A stretch of 5,650 bases of DNA, from assembly GCA_017938565.1 (NCBI GenBank), contig JAGBBI010000051.1:1-5650 (forward strand), given 5' to 3'. Source of the DNA: Clostridia bacterium (lineage in GTDB: Bacteria; Bacillota_A; Clostridia; Christensenellales; UBA1242). A program made the position numbers and the translations under genes. How positions within the stretch are numbered: position 1 is the first letter of the stretch; each line of letters opens with the position of its first letter. A model generated the notes under the pieces. That model ran no database searches. It had not been told where the DNA came from and saw only the letters and a program-made list of their open reading frames with translations. Positions 5,102 to 5,650 of the stretch are shown here, one piece after another.

Positions 5102-5317
5102 CTATATTTCCTCGCCGGTATCATTCATAGTAAACGATGCTTTGTAGGTACAGTTTAAAGCATTTGCTATTTCAATCAATTCCTTTTCGGTGAAGTTATC
5201 ACGACTCATTTTATTAGATAGATTTTGCCTTGACTGTCCGAGGCTTTCTGCAAGTTGTGATAATGTCATATTTCTGCGTTTCAACATTATTTTAACCTTT
5301 TCGCCCATAGTAAGCAT
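5102..5317 (-). CDS. Cro/CI-type (XRE family) transcription regulator
   Basis: This 71-residue protein is essentially one helix-turn-helix domain: VKIMLKRRNMTLSQLAESLGQSRQNLSNKM covers helices 1-3, with TLSQLAESLG as helix 2 and SRQNLSNKM as the recognition helix. FTEKELIEIANALNCTYKASF follows, as in many short phage and element repressors. It probably binds as a dimer. The ATG at 5317 is preceded by AAGGAGG with good spacing (8 bases). The gene is read from a consensus promoter at 5347-5375 that faces the promoter of the J-domain gene, and both -10 boxes lie in identical 13-bp sites. It therefore likely represses itself and the divergent gene, the usual arrangement for such regulators. The specific target remains inference. 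Confidence 0.85.
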   Translation of the reverse strand: MLTMGEKVKIMLKRRNMTLSQLAESLGQSRQNLSNKMSRDNFTEKELIEIANALNCTYKASFTMNDTGEEI

Positions 5318-5346
5318 ATCAATATCCTCCTTGTATTTATATCACT

Positions 5347-5375
5347 ATTGTAAACTAAAAAGTTTTATATGTCAA
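5347..5375 (-). promoter_or_regulatory. Consensus promoter for the XRE regulator unit
   Basis: On the minus strand TTGACA (5375-5370) and TACAAT (5352-5347) have a 17-base spacer. The transcript would start near 5340, before the ribosome binding site of the gene at 5317, and cover the regulator and the EF-hand protein. Confidence 0.8.
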
Positions 5376-5415
5376 TAAAGACTTGAAAAAGAAATTAAAA
5401 AGTTGCAAATAAGAC

Positions 5416-5444
5416 TTGACAAACGACACGAATTAGTTTACAAT
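5416..5444 (+). promoter_or_regulatory. Consensus promoter for the J-domain gene
   Basis: TTGACA (5416-5421) and TACAAT (5439-5444) have a 17-base spacer. The start would be near 5451, giving a short leader of about 24 bases with GGAGG at 5462-5466 before the ATG at 5475. Confidence 0.85.
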
Positions 5445-5474
5445 ATAGATACAACAGAAACGGAGGTAATTATA

Positions 5475-5650
5475 ATGAAATGGTTTAACAATCCCCAAAC
5501 GCTGGAAGAACTCAAAAAGCAATATAAACGGTTAGCGAAGCAGCACCACCCCGATATAGGCGGCTCGGTCAAGGATATGCAGGAGATTAACAACGAGTTT
5601 GACCGGCTCTTTGAAATGCTTAAAAATACGCATTCAGCGGCAGATGGTAA
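5475..5650 (+). CDS. J-domain (DnaJ-like) protein, cut by the window end
   Basis: The visible 58 codons encode a J-domain: LEELKKQYKRLAKQHHPDIGGS with the HPD motif at residues 25-27, then KDMQEINNEFDRLFEML as the following helices. Proteins of this kind are DnaK (Hsp70) co-chaperones that stimulate its ATPase; short stand-alone versions are common on plasmids and phages of Firmicutes. GGAGG is 8 bases before the ATG, and a consensus promoter lies upstream. The gene faces away from all others in the window and opens the plus-strand unit. The protein runs past the edge, so any further domain is unseen. Confidence 0.85.
   Translation, partial: MKWFNNPQTLEELKKQYKRLAKQHHPDIGGSVKDMQEINNEFDRLFEMLKNTHSAADG

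Larger units (their letters stand above)
5346..5445. promoter_or_regulatory. Paired 13-bp sites over two divergent -10 boxes
   Basis: TTAGTTTACAATA occurs at 5433-5445 on the plus strand and at 5358-5346 on the minus strand, each overlapping a -10 box (TACAAT), as an exact 13-bp inverted pair 74 bases apart. Two direct repeats lie between, TAAAAAGTT (5356-5364, 5396-5404) and AAGACTTGA (5378-5386, 5411-5419). The simplest reading is that the sites are operators of the adjacent XRE regulator. Part of the identity is explained by both being -10 regions. Confidence 0.55.

Noticed and set aside
4588..5147. Several plus-strand frames over the EF-hand gene and the leader
   Set aside because: They are antisense to a gene with a good start site and to RNA structures, with no ribosome binding site of their own.
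1..5650. CRISPR array, insertion sequence or integrase attachment site
   Set aside because: No regularly spaced repeats, no transposase or recombinase gene, and no paired direct repeats typical of attachment sites are visible.

Overview
The window looks like accessory mobile-element DNA (plasmid, integrative element or prophage-like island) from a low-GC Gram-positive, most likely a gut clostridium. This rests on the strong Shine-Dalgarno sites, the consensus sigma-A promoters with 17-18 bp spacers, and the gene content: a Cro/CI-type regulator, a small J-domain protein, an HNH-type protein, a P-loop helicase-like protein and several unrecognised small proteins. No integrase, relaxase, transposase or known replication initiator is visible, so the element type is not settled.

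Layout. Almost everything is on the minus strand, so transcription runs from high to low coordinates. At the right edge, two consensus promoters diverge from 5346-5445. One runs right into a J-domain gene cut by the window end. The other runs left into a two-gene unit: an XRE-family regulator (5102-5317) and a small protein with a canonical EF-hand loop and two membrane segments (4674-5078). About 550 bases without a large gene follow (4122-4673). Then come an unrecognised 204-residue protein (3507-4121), a protein with an N-terminal HTH and an HNH-like region (2584-3429), and a 581-residue helicase-like ATPase (798-2543). Further left are a repeat-rich gap (547-797), an unrecognised 110-residue protein (214-546) and a self-contained small RNA unit (about 63-160).

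The most interesting part is 4122-4673. On the minus strand it holds, in order: a candidate promoter; a domain closed by a 22-pair stem (4500-4521 with 4636-4657) whose 3' strand can instead pair with a downstream segment around the start site of an 11-codon ORF; a nested inverted repeat of about 105 bp with a second promoter in it; and a multi-stem leader (4158-4274) ending in a terminator-like U-rich tract just before the 3507-4121 gene. Several stems contain G-U pairs that exist only in minus-strand RNA, which argues that they act as RNA on that strand. I match this to no known riboswitch or leader class. It is the best candidate here for an undescribed regulatory system.

A second non-coding block (547-797) has four ACCGAA repeats and two adjacent large inverted repeats, one with G6/C6 arms. 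It lies between the helicase-like gene and the next gene and could be a replication or transfer origin. How the genes work together is inference: the XRE protein probably controls the divergent promoters, the helicase-like protein probably serves DNA replication or processing of the element, and the RNA leader probably sets expression of the 4121-to-798 gene group.
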